A DNA stretch of 38,363 nt from Streptomyces sp. DH37 (GCF_029813835.1 NZ_JARVKV010000066.1:1-38363); one strand, 5' to 3'. Shown: positions 15,798-24,032, counted from the first letter of the stretch. A program made the numbers and translations. Notes: generated by a model from the letters alone, not told the origin.

Positions 15798-16421
15798 ATG
15801 ACCGACATGCTCGACCTCGAACCCCCGGCCCGGCGGATGGCCCTGGTGCTGGAGGGCGTCGGCGACGAGCGGCTCCCCGCGCCGACGCCGTGCGAGGGCG
15901 TCTCCGTCGGCGACCTGCTGCACCACGTGCTCGGCCTGAGCGTCGCCTTCCGGGACGCCGCCCGGAAGGAACTGGGGCCCACGACCCGGACCGACCCCGC
16001 CTCCTCCCGCCCCTCCGCCGCGCTGCTGCCCGCCGACTGGCGCGGCGCCGTGCCGCGCGCGCTGGACGAACTCGTCGCCGCCTGGCGGGACCCCGCGGCC
16101 TGGGAGGGCACCACCCAGGCCGGCGGCGTCACCCTGCCGGCCGCCGTCGCCGGCCACGTCGCCCTGAACGAACTCCTCATCCACGGCTGGGACATCGCCC
16201 GTGCCACCGGCCAGGCGTACGACTGCGACGAGGCGAGCCTGCGCGCGTCGATCGGGCTGCTGTCGCAGTCGACGGACGAGGCCGAGCGGGCGGGGACGTT
16301 CGGCCCCGTCGTCGAGGTCCCCGGCGACGCCCCGCTGCTGGACCGCGCCGTCGGCCTCAGCGGCCGGCGCCCCTCCTGGACCCCGGGCCCGGAGCGGACG
16401 CCGGACCCCGGCCGGGGATGA
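15798..16421 (+). CDS. TIGR03086 family / DinB-like metal-binding protein (207 aa)
   Basis: A four-helix DinB/maleylpyruvate-isomerase-like protein of the TIGR03086 type: LPAPTPCEGVSVGDLLHHVLGL at residues 27-48 and GHVALNELLIHGWDIARATGQ at about 116-136. The conserved His residues (H42/H43, H117 and H127) fit a divalent-metal site. Some relatives are mycothiol-dependent enzymes; this one is unassigned. The start is set by AGAGGAG shortly upstream of ATG 15798. The Pro/Arg tail is probably disordered. Confidence 0.85.
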   Translation: MTDMLDLEPPARRMALVLEGVGDERLPAPTPCEGVSVGDLLHHVLGLSVAFRDAARKELGPTTRTDPASSRPSAALLPADWRGAVPRALDELVAAWRDPAAWEGTTQAGGVTLPAAVAGHVALNELLIHGWDIARATGQAYDCDEASLRASIGLLSQSTDEAERAGTFGPVVEVPGDAPLLDRAVGLSGRRPSWTPGPERTPDPGRG

Positions 16422-16515
16422 CCGGACCGGCCCGGCCGCGGCGCGGTTCTGGGCTAGCATCGGTGACGGCCGGCGGGAGCCGGTGGGGAGAACACCGGAC
16501 GCGGGGGAGGGACCG

Positions 16516-16890
16516 ATGCCGTACGACGGGCCGTCAGGCCGTACGCGCGCTCCCCGTTTCCGGCGGCGGGCCGCCTCCCTCGGAGCGCTCGCCCTCCCGG
16601 TCCCTCCGGCGCTGACGGCGCTGCTGGTGCTTCTGACGGGTCTCCCGTCCGTCCACGGCGGTCTCGCGGAGGCCGCCGTGGCCCTCGCCGCGACCGCCGC
16701 CGCGGGCACCGCCCTCGCCGTCGCCGCCCTCCTCGCCGCGTGCCGGGCGCTGCCCGCGCCGCCCGCACGCGTCCGCACCGCCCTGCGCGACCGGGAGCGC
16801 CGTACCGCCTTCCTGCCGCAGCGCGACCCGGACGCCTCGGGCCGCCCGCGGCCCCGGGCGCCCGGCCGCCCCCTCCCGACGGCCGGGTAG
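16516..16890 (+). CDS. DUF6412-type membrane protein (124 aa)
   Basis: After a basic N-terminus there are two hydrophobic segments (about residues 22-40 and 47-72), then RVRTALRDRERRTAFLPQRDPDASGRPRPRAPGR. This last motif is the hallmark of a short protein group that I recall as DUF6412 and that lies just upstream of a yidC paralogue in Streptomyces. The ATG at 16516 has GGGGGAGGGA 5 bases before it. TAGCAT at 16455-16460 could be its -10 box. Its place before YidC suggests a role in membrane-protein insertion, but this is only inferred. Confidence 0.75.
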   Translation: MPYDGPSGRTRAPRFRRRAASLGALALPVPPALTALLVLLTGLPSVHGGLAEAAVALAATAAAGTALAVAALLAACRALPAPPARVRTALRDRERRTAFLPQRDPDASGRPRPRAPGRPLPTAG

Positions 16891-16999
16891 GCGCGGAAGA
16901 ACCCCGTACGGAACCCCTTCGACCGGGGCCGCGCCCGCGCGGCTCGTCACGCCGACATCTCATGCGTCCGGCACGACGAGACCCCGGGAGGGCTCACCC

Positions 17000-17722
17000 A
17001 TGTCCACTGTCGTCCATCTCTTCGCGCTGCTCACCGGCGCGCTCGAACCGCTCCTCGCAGGCTCCGCGACCGCCGTCGCGATCGTGGTGGCCACCGTGTG
17101 CGTACGCGCCCTGCTCCACCCCCTGGCCCGGGCCGGAGCACGGGCGGAGAAGGCCAGGGCCCGGCTCGCCCCGCGCACGGCCGAGCTGAGGAGGAGGTAC
17201 GCCGAGGACCCCGAGCGGCTCCGGCGCGCCCTGCTGGAGCTGCACGCCGGGGAGGGGGTCTCGCCGGCGGCGGGCTGTCTGCCGATGCTGGCCCAGCTGC
17301 CCGTCTTCTTCGTGATGTACCGGCTGTTCACGGCCGAGCGGGTGGGCGGCGAACCCAACGAACTGCTGGAGGACCGGCTGGGAGCCGCCCCGCTGGGCGG
17401 CGTCTACGCCGACGCGCTCGGCGCCGGCGGGCCGTTCGGCGCGCAGGGGCTGGTGTACCTCGCCCTCTTCGCGGTGATCGCCGCCGTGGCGGCCTGGACG
17501 TACCGGCGGGCGCGCGCGGCGGCGGCCCGGATGGAGGTGCCGGGGGCGCCGGGCCTGGCGGGGGTGCTGCCGCTGCTGTCCTTCGGCACCCTGGTGACCG
17601 CCGCGTTCGTACCGCTGGCCGCCGGGCTCTACCTGGCCACGACCACGGCGTGGACGGCGGTGGAGCGGGCGCTGCTGCACCGCGACCGCGACCGCGACGA
17701 CAGGGCCGGGAACGCCGGGTGA
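17000..17722 (+). CDS. yidC: YidC/Oxa1 family membrane protein insertase (240 aa)
   Basis: An Oxa1/YidC/Alb3 core: the first membrane segment with the conserved basic residue (VATVCVRALLHPLARAG, residues 30-46), a cytoplasmic hairpin (RLAPRTAELRRRYAEDPERL), then AAGCLPMLAQLPVFFVMYRLF, and two or three further membrane segments ending in LYLATTTAWTAVERALL. At 240 residues it is short and lacks the C-terminal extension of the main housekeeping YidC, so it is probably a second paralogue. It inserts proteins into the membrane. GGGAGGG lies 9 bases before the ATG. It probably shares a transcript with the DUF6412 gene. Confidence 0.9.
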   Translation: MSTVVHLFALLTGALEPLLAGSATAVAIVVATVCVRALLHPLARAGARAEKARARLAPRTAELRRRYAEDPERLRRALLELHAGEGVSPAAGCLPMLAQLPVFFVMYRLFTAERVGGEPNELLEDRLGAAPLGGVYADALGAGGPFGAQGLVYLALFAVIAAVAAWTYRRARAAAARMEVPGAPGLAGVLPLLSFGTLVTAAFVPLAAGLYLATTTAWTAVERALLHRDRDRDDRAGNAG

Positions 17723-17836
17723 GCCGACCCGCGGTGTTCTCCCGGACGCACCGCGTGCGTCCCCGGCACGTGTCCGGCCAGGTGGCGCGGGCGCGTGCCG
17801 GGGACTCTCCCGTGGGGGGACGGGGGGCGCGGAGGG

Positions 17837-17950
17837 TCAGCGGCCGACGCGGGAACCGCCGGCGGCCGCGTCGCGCGGGGCCGTGAAGGCGGTGGGGGCG
17901 GCGGCCGGGGCCGATGACCGTGCGCGGCGGGGGCGAGGCGTGGGGGGCAT
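17837..17950 (-). CDS. 37-aa ORF downstream of an orphan CebR-type operator
   Basis: An ATG at 17950 is preceded by GAGGAG at ideal spacing and lies 127 bases downstream (on the minus strand) of a perfect CebR-type palindrome. The product is short, begins MPPTPRPRRARSSA and is Pro/Ala/Arg-rich without a hydrophobic core, so it is not a working signal peptide. It may be the left-over 5' end of a cellobiose-regulated gene whose body was lost, or a leader peptide. The function is unknown. Confidence 0.4.
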   Translation of the reverse strand: MPPTPRPRRARSSAPAAAPTAFTAPRDAAAGGSRVGR

Positions 17951-18077
17951 GTGACTCTCCTCGGGGAAGCGCCGCCGCGGAGTGGGGTCCGCTGCGGCAC
18001 GGGCGGTACGCCTGTCCACGGAGGGTGGCGACTGCGGCGGGCCGGTGGCGCCCGTCCGCTGTACGACCGAGTGCTTA

Positions 18078-18091
18078 TGGGAGCGCTCCCA
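18078..18091. promoter_or_regulatory. Perfect CebR-type operator, orphan
   Basis: TGGGAGCGCTCCCA is the exact 14-bp palindrome bound by the cellobiose-responsive LacI-family repressor CebR in Streptomyces. No cellulase, beta-glucosidase or cellobiose transporter lies beside it. On the minus strand it leads into the 37-aa ORF; TACAGT, 7 bases upstream of the palindrome on that strand, could be a -10 box. Confidence 0.8.
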
Positions 18092-18270
18092 CCGCATTAC
18101 TGTAGCGCCGGTGCGGCGCTCTGGGAACCCCCTGTCACCGGTCCGTCGCGCACCGTCCGCTCGCGGGGTCGCAGAGCGGGTCCCGCAGGCGGTGCGGTCG
18201 CCCCGGGCGGCCGGTGCGTACCCCCTCGCGGACGTGCGGCGCGCCGCGCGGTACGAGCCGTCCGCGGCCG

Positions 18271-18316
18271 TCTGTGTCCATGTGTGCCCGCGCGTGTACA
18301 TCTGTGTCCGTGCGTG
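18271..18316. repeat. TG-rich direct repeat, period 30
   Basis: TCTGTGTCCATGTGTG (18271-18286) recurs with two substitutions at 18301-18316, exactly 30 bases on. The segment is unusually rich in TG steps for this genome and lies in non-coding DNA. Confidence 0.6.
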
Positions 18317-18884
18317 TCGCGGCTCACCGTGAGGACGACCGACGACAGGCCGCAGCAGCTCCCGTCCGCACGCCCCGCCGGGCGGGAGGGCCGGGCTCCG
18401 TGTGGTGCTCGATCTGGACCGGGAGGACGTCGCGGCGCCCGGACGGGAGGCGGAAACGGGATCCCCGGGGACCGCGCCGGCGGCGGCCGGGAAGCGCTCC
18501 CCGCAGGTCCGGCGAACCCCGGAGCGCATCACCCCGGCGGCGTCGGGGCCGACGCCCGGGCAGGCCACAGGGGCCACCGGCTGATCCGTTCCATACCCCC
18601 GGTGCCTTCCGTACGCGGTCCAGGACGCCACGTCCCCACCCGCTCGCCCGGGGCCCGTTGCCGGACCGGCCCGCGCGATGCCGCGGCGGCCCGCCGAGCA
18701 GCCGCGTGACGCCTCCTCCGCCGCGGCCGGCCTCCCGGCCGCCGTACCGCTGCACGCCGACCCCCGGCTGCCGGGCGGAAGGGCCGGGCGCGTCCGGGCC
18801 GGGACGTACCCCGGCGTGGCGGCGGCCCCGCCGGGAGCCCGCGCGCAGCGGCCCGCACCCGTACCGGTGTCCGGCCGGGCGGCG

Positions 18885-19376
18885 TCACGCCGTGCCGGTC
18901 AGCCCCTCGCGCTGGAGGATGCCGCGCGCCCGGTCGGCGTGTCCGCCGCGCACGATGACGTCGTAGCGGGCGGCGGCCAGGGACCGGGTGGAGGAGAAGT
19001 CGCGGCGCCCCCCGGTCGCCGCGTGGCCGACGAACCCGAAGACGGCACCCCACAGCGCGCCGATGAGGAGGCCGCCGAGGATCAGACCGAACCAGGTCGC
19101 GCCGGTGGTGAACAGCCCCACCAGCAGGCCGATGAACAGGCCGAACCAGGCGCCGCTGGCGGCTCCCATGCCGGCCGCCCGGCCCTTGGTCATCCGCCCG
19201 GTGACGTGCTCGACCAGGCGCAGGTCGGAACCGACGATGTCGATGTGCTCCACGGGGAACCGCTCGTCGGAGAGGCGGTCCACGGCGGTCTGGGCCTCCT
19301 CGTAGGAGGAGTAGCTGGCCACCGTGTTCCACGCGTCGCTCACCGGGTTCGTGGCGTTCGGCTCGATGTCGGCCAT
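18885..19376 (-). CDS. General stress protein (YflT-type N-terminus) with Gly-rich membrane segment (163 aa)
   Basis: Residues 15-55 (TVASYSSYEEAQTAVDRLSD, HIDIVGSDLRLVEHVTGRM) match the heat-induced stress protein domain of YflT/GsiB-annotated proteins. Residues 66-118 are hydrophobic and Gly-rich (GAASGAWFGLFIGLLVGLFT, LILGGLLIGALWGAVFGFVG), probably one or two glycine-zipper-like membrane segments. The C-terminal ARYDVIVRGGHADRARGIL returns to a ferredoxin-like strand-helix pattern. GGGAG precedes the ATG at 19376. It is common in actinomycetes; the precise role is unknown. Confidence 0.85.
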   Translation of the reverse strand: MADIEPNATNPVSDAWNTVASYSSYEEAQTAVDRLSDERFPVEHIDIVGSDLRLVEHVTGRMTKGRAAGMGAASGAWFGLFIGLLVGLFTTGATWFGLILGGLLIGALWGAVFGFVGHAATGGRRDFSSTRSLAAARYDVIVRGGHADRARGILQREGLTGTA

Positions 19377-19468
19377 CTCGTGCTCTCCCTGTCGGACGTC
19401 CGTACGGCCCGCGTTCCCGGCGGATGCCGCTTTATGGCCGCGCGAAGGCGCGGACCCCGCCGGGGGCG

Positions 19469-20530
19469 TCAGGCGGTGAGCACGACGCCGACGTAGGAGA
19501 CCCCGGCGACCACCGCCCACGAGCAGGCCCCGAGCACGGCCAGCCGTGCGCCGGTCCGGGTGAGGGAGGGCAGGTGGACGGCGCTGCCCAGGCCGACGAG
19601 CGCGGCGGCGAGGACGAACTCCCTGACCGTCGCGCCGGCCTCCAGGGCGCCGGCCGGGACCGCGCCGGTGGTGCGCACCGCCACCGCCGCCAGGAACCCG
19701 GCCACGAAGAGCGGAACCAGGGGCGGACGCCCGGCACGCGGCTCCCCGCCCCGGCCGCGCCGTGCCGCCGAGACGGCCACCGCGGCGACCAGCGGCGCCA
19801 GCAGCAGCACCCGCATCAGCTTCACCAGCACCGCCTCGCCCAGCGCCGCCGGGCCCGCGGTCTGCGCGGCCGCCACCACCTGGCCCACGTCGTGCACCCC
19901 GGCTCCGACCCAGCGTCCGAACTGCGCGTCGTCCAGGCCGAGGGGCTGGTGCAGCAGCGGCAGGACGACGACGGCCAGCGTGCCGCACAGGGTCACCAGC
20001 GCCACGGAGGCGGCCGCGTCCCGCTCGTCGCTGCGGCGCGCCTCGCCGACCGCGCCGATCGCGGAGGCGCCGCAGATCGAGTAACCGGTGGCGACCAGCA
20101 GCGGCTGGTCGCCGCGCAGCCCGAGCCGGCGGCCCAGCCACAGGGTGCCCCAGAAGGTCGCGGACACCACCGCCAGCACCATGGCGACGGTCGCCCAGCC
20201 CAGTCCCAGCACGTCGCCCAGGCTCAGCTCCAGCCCCAGCAGCACCACGCCGGCCCGCATCAGCCGCTTCCCGGCCAGGGAGAGCCCCGGGCGGCCGGGG
20301 CCGGAGGCGAACCGCCCCGCCCCCGGAAGGTGCGCGGCGACGACGCCCAGCACGACCGCCGCGGTCAGCATCGGCACGCCCGGCGCCAGCCGGTGCACCG
20401 CCCAGGCCAGCGCGGTGCCGCCCGCGGCGAGGGCGAGGCCGGGCAGCGGGCCGGACACCGGCCGCTCGGCGGGACCACCGGGGGCGCGGACCCCGGCGTG
20501 CCGCCCCGGGCGTTCCCCGAGCAGCGCCAT
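19469..20530 (-). CDS. YeiH/UPF0324 family putative sulfur-anion exporter (353 aa)
   Basis: About ten hydrophobic segments and the YeiH hallmarks: KRLMRAGVVLLGLELSL, GYSICGASAIGA (about residues 148-159), VGAGVHDVGQVVAAA, and a closing VGLGSAVHLPSL. The family is annotated as putative sulfate or sulfite exporters, often next to LysR genes or sulfur-oxidising enzymes. The ATG at 20530 overlaps the stop of the cysteine-dioxygenase-like gene (TGATG), so the two are coupled. That suggests export of sulfite or sulfate formed from cysteine. Function is inferred from family and context. Confidence 0.88.
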   Translation of the reverse strand: MALLGERPGRHAGVRAPGGPAERPVSGPLPGLALAAGGTALAWAVHRLAPGVPMLTAAVVLGVVAAHLPGAGRFASGPGRPGLSLAGKRLMRAGVVLLGLELSLGDVLGLGWATVAMVLAVVSATFWGTLWLGRRLGLRGDQPLLVATGYSICGASAIGAVGEARRSDERDAAASVALVTLCGTLAVVVLPLLHQPLGLDDAQFGRWVGAGVHDVGQVVAAAQTAGPAALGEAVLVKLMRVLLLAPLVAAVAVSAARRGRGGEPRAGRPPLVPLFVAGFLAAVAVRTTGAVPAGALEAGATVREFVLAAALVGLGSAVHLPSLTRTGARLAVLGACSWAVVAGVSYVGVVLTA

Positions 20531-21135
20531 CAGCGGTCGGCGGGAAGGTCGTAGACCCGGCGGACGCTGCTGCCCAGCCGGGAGACGTCGGCCCCGTAGA
20601 CGTGGATGGACACGGCCTTGTCCGAGCAGCCGTTCCAGACCCGGTGGATGTCGCCGGGCGGTGCGAAGCCGCACACCGATCCCCGCGGGTTCACCACGTC
20701 CTCGGTGGCGACCAGCCGCGCCCGGGCGCCGGGGGAGGCGGCCGGCAGCAGCCGGTAGCGGCGCTCGTGCTCCTCGCCCTCGTGGACGCCGGTGACGCAC
20801 CAGGAGACGTGGTCGTGCACGGAGGTGCGCTGGCCCGGCAGCCAGACGAGGGCCACCACCGAGAAGCTGCCGTCGGACTCGGCGTGCAGCAGGTGCTGGC
20901 GGTAGCGCCCGGGATCGCCCTCGCACTGCCCGGGGGTGAGCAGGTCGGCGGCGCCGAGGTGGGGCGCCAGCCTCTCGCCGACCAGACGCGCGGTCGGGTC
21001 CGGCGGCAGGCCCCGACCCACGGCCTCGCGGACGTCCCCGACGAGGGCGGCGAGGCGGTCGGTCGTCCGCGGGCCCCCGGTACGGGCGGCCGGACGGGCG
21101 GCGGTGTGCGCGGTGGAGGAGAGGGAAGCGGCCAT
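20530..21135 (-). CDS. Cysteine dioxygenase-like cupin (201 aa)
   Basis: A cupin of the CDO type I family. His107 and His109 in TSVHDHVSWC and His164 in PPGDIHRVWN supply the three-His iron site, and DKAVSIHVYGADV closes the barrel. Cys113 lies close to the position of the CDO crosslink cysteine. The reaction would be L-cysteine plus O2 to cysteine sulfinate. The length is normal for bacterial CDOs. The start is uncertain: ATG 21135 is used, ATG 21162 is possible, and neither has a ribosome binding site. It is coupled to the YeiH-like exporter and lies downstream of the LysR gene on the same strand. Confidence 0.85.
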   Translation of the reverse strand: MAASLSSTAHTAARPAARTGGPRTTDRLAALVGDVREAVGRGLPPDPTARLVGERLAPHLGAADLLTPGQCEGDPGRYRQHLLHAESDGSFSVVALVWLPGQRTSVHDHVSWCVTGVHEGEEHERRYRLLPAASPGARARLVATEDVVNPRGSVCGFAPPGDIHRVWNGCSDKAVSIHVYGADVSRLGSSVRRVYDLPADR

Positions 21136-21194
21136 GCCCGCAGCGTCGCGCCCACCGCCCATCACGTCCAACGAGGGTTTCTTCGCCACTTCCC

Positions 21195-21205
21195 AAGCTG
21201 TGCTT
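21195..21205. promoter_or_regulatory. Candidate LysR box upstream of cysteine dioxygenase gene
   Basis: AAGC-TGT-GCTT, a short dyad in an AT-richer patch, lies 60 bases upstream of the cysteine-dioxygenase-like start and 38 bases after the LysR stop. Its position fits an activator site for the neighbouring LysR protein. Confidence 0.45.
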
Positions 21206-21242
21206 ATGGATGCCGTGAGGGCGGGGCGTACGACGGACGCTC

Positions 21243-22148
21243 TCAGCAGCCGACCCGGTTGCCCGCCACCGCCTTCAGCTCCTCCAGCACCAGCGCGGTG
21301 GCCGGTATCCGCAGGTGCTCGCGCAGGACGTACGCCGAGACCTGCCGCCGGGCCGCCGGGTCCAGGGCGCGCCCGGTGACCTTCCGGTGCACCAGGAAGG
21401 ACAGCACCAGCCCCGGCATCATGGCGATGCCCAGCCCCTCGGCGACCAGGCTCTGCACCACGAGGTTGTCGTCGGTGGTGAAGACGATGTCGGGGGCGAA
21501 GCCCAGCTCGGCGCACTCGTGCAGGAAGTTCGTGCGGCAGCGCAGGCACCCGGCGATCCAGCGCTCCTCCGCCAGTTCCGCGAGCCTGACCGCCCGCCGC
21601 CGCGCCATCGGGTGCCCGGCGGGCAGCAGCACGGTGAGCTGGTCCTCCAGCAGAGGGATCTCCACCAGTTCCTCGGGCACCTGCTCGCGCAGGCCGGGGT
21701 AGGTGAAGGCGAGGGTGATGTCGCACTCGCCGCGCACCACGCGGTCCAGCGACTCCGGCGGCTCGCTCTCCTGCAGTTCGACCCGTACACCGGGGTGGTC
21801 GGCCGCCAGCCGAGCCAGCGCCTCCGGCACCAGCGTGGCCCCGGCGCTGGGGAACGCGCACACCCGCACCCGTCCCGCGCGCAGCCTGGTGAGCGCCGTC
21901 ATCTGCCGCTGGGCGGCGTCCATGCTGTCCAGGATCACGCCGGCGTGCCGGGACAGCGCCTCGCCCGCCTCGGTGAGCCGCATCCGCCGTCCGACCCGCA
22001 GGAACAGGGGGGTGCCCACGGCCCGCTCCAGCGCCTTCATCTGCTGGGTGATCGCGGGCTGCGTGTACCCCAGGGACCGGGCCGCCGCCGAGTACGAACC
22101 GGCCCGGACCACCTCGTGGAAGGTTCTGATGTGCCGCGAATCGAACAT
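21243..22148 (-). CDS. LysR family transcriptional regulator (301 aa)
   Basis: An N-terminal winged helix (MFDSRHIRTFHEVVRAGSYS, AAARSLGYTQPAITQQMKALE, residues 1-42) and a periplasmic-binding-like effector domain from about residue 90. The effector domain contains AGCLRCRTNFLHECAELGF, a Cys-rich motif I recall from related actinobacterial LysR proteins. It is the probable regulator of the cysteine dioxygenase-YeiH pair just downstream. The Cys residues could make it redox- or sulfur-responsive, but that is inference. The ATG at 22148 matches the family N-terminus and has no strong ribosome binding site. Confidence 0.93.
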   Translation of the reverse strand: MFDSRHIRTFHEVVRAGSYSAAARSLGYTQPAITQQMKALERAVGTPLFLRVGRRMRLTEAGEALSRHAGVILDSMDAAQRQMTALTRLRAGRVRVCAFPSAGATLVPEALARLAADHPGVRVELQESEPPESLDRVVRGECDITLAFTYPGLREQVPEELVEIPLLEDQLTVLLPAGHPMARRRAVRLAELAEERWIAGCLRCRTNFLHECAELGFAPDIVFTTDDNLVVQSLVAEGLGIAMMPGLVLSFLVHRKVTGRALDPAARRQVSAYVLREHLRIPATALVLEELKAVAGNRVGC

Positions 22149-22188
22149 GCCGGAACGATAAACGGAATTTGGAGGGCGGCGAGAGGCC

Positions 22189-22228
22189 GCCGTACGCCCT
22201 CGTCCGGCGCGCTCACCCGGCGTACGGC
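22189..22228 (-). terminator. Hairpin after the FAD monooxygenase gene
   Basis: A 10-bp perfect stem (GCCGTACGCC at 22189, its complement at 22219-22228) encloses a 20-base loop directly after the monooxygenase stop codon, ahead of the LysR gene. It is a likely terminator or processing hairpin. Confidence 0.5.
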
Positions 22229-22229
22229 C

Positions 22230-23357
22230 TCACGGGCGCTCGCTCAGCACCGTCATGGTCCGGCCGATCAGACCGGGCACGTCCGCGTCCCGCGCGCCCT
22301 CCATCAGCCAGGCGCCGAGCTGCACGGAGTTCTCCACGACCATGCGCACCCGCGGCAGGCGCCGCTCCCGGTACCGCTCCAGCAGCTCGTCGTCCCAGGT
22401 GTCGTGGGCGGCGAGCAGCCCGGCCAGGACCGAGGCGTCCTCCAGGGACATCGCGGCGCCCTGGGCGAGGGTGGGCGGGCAGGCGTGCGCGGCGTCCCCG
22501 GCGAGGACGACCCGGCCGCGGTGCCACGGCCCGTCCACCAGGAACCGGTGGAACCAGGTGTAGTTGACCGCGGCGTCGTCCGTGAGGGAGGCGCGGATCT
22601 CCTCCCACGCGCCGCCGTAGCCCGCGGCCAGCCGGCGCATCTCGGCGGCGTACGAGGACGGGGGCAGCCCGGCGCGGTCCCGCTTGGGCTCGACCAGGTA
22701 GGCGTAGAGGGAGTCCTCGCCGGTGGGGCAGTAGCCGGCGATGTAGCAGGGGCCGCCGTAGGACAGGTCGGTGCGCCGCACGCCGCTCGGGCGGGGGGCG
22801 GTGACGCGCCAGATGCCCATGCCGGTGGGCTCGGGCCGGCCGGCGACGCCGATCATCGCGCGGGTGGGGGAGCCCAGCCCGTCGGCGGCGACGACCAGGT
22901 CGTAGCGGCCGGAGGTGCCGTCGGTGAGGCGGACCCGCACCCCGTCGTCGTCCTGCTCCAGGGACTCCACCGTGCGGCCGAGCCGGACGCGGGCGCCCGA
23001 GGCGCGTACGGCGCCGGCCAGGACGCGCTGGAGGTCGGGGCGGCGCATGCCCAGGGTGGCCGGCAGGTCGGGGCCTCCGGTGCGGATGTCCTCGGCGACG
23101 TGGAGCACCGTGCCGTCCGGTGCGGTCAGACCGAGGGTGTCGAAGCCGAAGCCCTCGCGCCGGACCTCCTCCCACACGCCCACCTCGCGCAGCACCCGCA
23201 GCGCGTTGCCCTGCAGGGTGATCCCGGAGCCCTGGACGCTCCAGTCGGGGGAGACCTCGACGAGGTCGACCGAGATGCCGGCGCGGCGCAGCAGGACGGC
23301 GAGCGCGTTGCCGCAGACGCCGCCTCCGACGATGAGGACGGTACGGGCGGGGGACAT
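22230..23357 (-). CDS. FAD-dependent monooxygenase (375 aa)
   Basis: A PHBH-fold flavoprotein hydroxylase. The dinucleotide-binding VLIVGGGVCGNALAVLLRRAG is at residues 7-27. RRPDLQRVLAG and DLVVAADGLGSPTR mark the second nucleotide-contact region, and VVLAGDAAHACPPTLAQGAAMSLEDA is the FAD ribityl motif. It hydroxylates a small substrate, probably a natural product or aromatic, with NAD(P)H and O2. The ATG at 23357 has GGAAGGAAG just upstream. It starts 81 bases after the conservon GTPase gene on the same strand and may be the operon's last gene, in the position where other conservons carry a P450. Confidence 0.92.
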   Translation of the reverse strand: MSPARTVLIVGGGVCGNALAVLLRRAGISVDLVEVSPDWSVQGSGITLQGNALRVLREVGVWEEVRREGFGFDTLGLTAPDGTVLHVAEDIRTGGPDLPATLGMRRPDLQRVLAGAVRASGARVRLGRTVESLEQDDDGVRVRLTDGTSGRYDLVVAADGLGSPTRAMIGVAGRPEPTGMGIWRVTAPRPSGVRRTDLSYGGPCYIAGYCPTGEDSLYAYLVEPKRDRAGLPPSSYAAEMRRLAAGYGGAWEEIRASLTDDAAVNYTWFHRFLVDGPWHRGRVVLAGDAAHACPPTLAQGAAMSLEDASVLAGLLAAHDTWDDELLERYRERRLPRVRMVVENSVQLGAWLMEGARDADVPGLIGRTMTVLSERP

Positions 23358-23438
23358 GACTTCCTTCCGGGAAGGGGCGTGCGCGCCTGCGCACACCGGT
23401 GGGAGCGGACGGCCGGAGCGGACAGGCGCGGAGCCGGA

Positions 23439-24032
23439 TCAGCCCGCCGGCGTGCCGACCGGCGCGGAGCGGGCCATCAGCAGGTCGATCAGGGCGACCA
23501 GCAGGTCACGTCCGACCTCGGGCCGCCGCACGTCCCCCATCAGCAGCGGAACGCCTGGATCGAGGTCGAGGGCGGAGCGGACCTCCGACGCGGTGCGGTC
23601 GCAGCGGCCGTGGAAGCAGTTGACGCCCACCACGAAGGGGATGCCCCGGCTCTCGAAGAAGTCGATGGAGGCGAAGCTGACCTCCAGCCGCCGGGTGTCG
23701 ACCAGGACGACCGCCCCCAGGGCGCCGTTCACCAGGTCGTTCCACATGAACCAGAAGCGCTCCTGGCCCGGGGTGCCGAAGAGGTAGACCACCAGCTCGG
23801 GGTTGACGGTGATCCGCCCGAAGTCGAGCGCCACCGTGGTGGTGGTCTTCTCCGCGACCCCGCCGGTGTCGTCGACCCCGACGCTGGCCTCGGTCAGGTA
23901 CTCCTCGGTGCGCAGGGGGGCCACCTCGCTGACCGCCCCCACCATCGTGGTCTTGCCCACCCCGAAGCCCCCGGCCACCAGGATCTTGACGGCCAGGGGG
24001 CCCGTCGTGCCGTCAGAGTCTCTGGAGCCCAT
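23439..24032 (-). CDS. cvnD: Conservon small GTPase CvnD (197 aa)
   Basis: A Ras-like GTPase of the MglA/CvnD type: G1 GGFGVGKTT (21-29), a Thr-rich switch I region EKTTTTVALDFGRI, G3 replaced by FGTPGQERF (about 85-93) and VVGVNCFHG in place of the usual NKxD. These are the standard features of Cvn GTPases. It works at the membrane with the sensor kinase, roadblock and DUF742 proteins as a G-protein-coupled-like relay. The start lies inside the end of cvnC (20-base overlap), so translation is coupled. Confidence 0.95.
   Translation of the reverse strand: MGSRDSDGTTGPLAVKILVAGGFGVGKTTMVGAVSEVAPLRTEEYLTEASVGVDDTGGVAEKTTTTVALDFGRITVNPELVVYLFGTPGQERFWFMWNDLVNGALGAVVLVDTRRLEVSFASIDFFESRGIPFVVGVNCFHGRCDRTASEVRSALDLDPGVPLLMGDVRRPEVGRDLLVALIDLLMARSAPVGTPAG

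Larger units (their letters stand above)
17951..18884. other. 0.93-kb stretch without a recognisable gene
   Basis: Translations in all frames are Arg/Pro/Gly-rich and show no family motif. The stretch contains the CebR-type palindrome at 18078 and a 30-base-period TG-rich direct repeat at 18271-18316. It may be the remains of a deleted glycosidase locus. Confidence 0.55.

Noticed and set aside
18324..18755. Minus-strand frame in the gene-free region as a protein gene
   Set aside because: Arg/Gly/Pro-rich composition typical of an out-of-frame GC sequence, no ribosome binding site and no motif.
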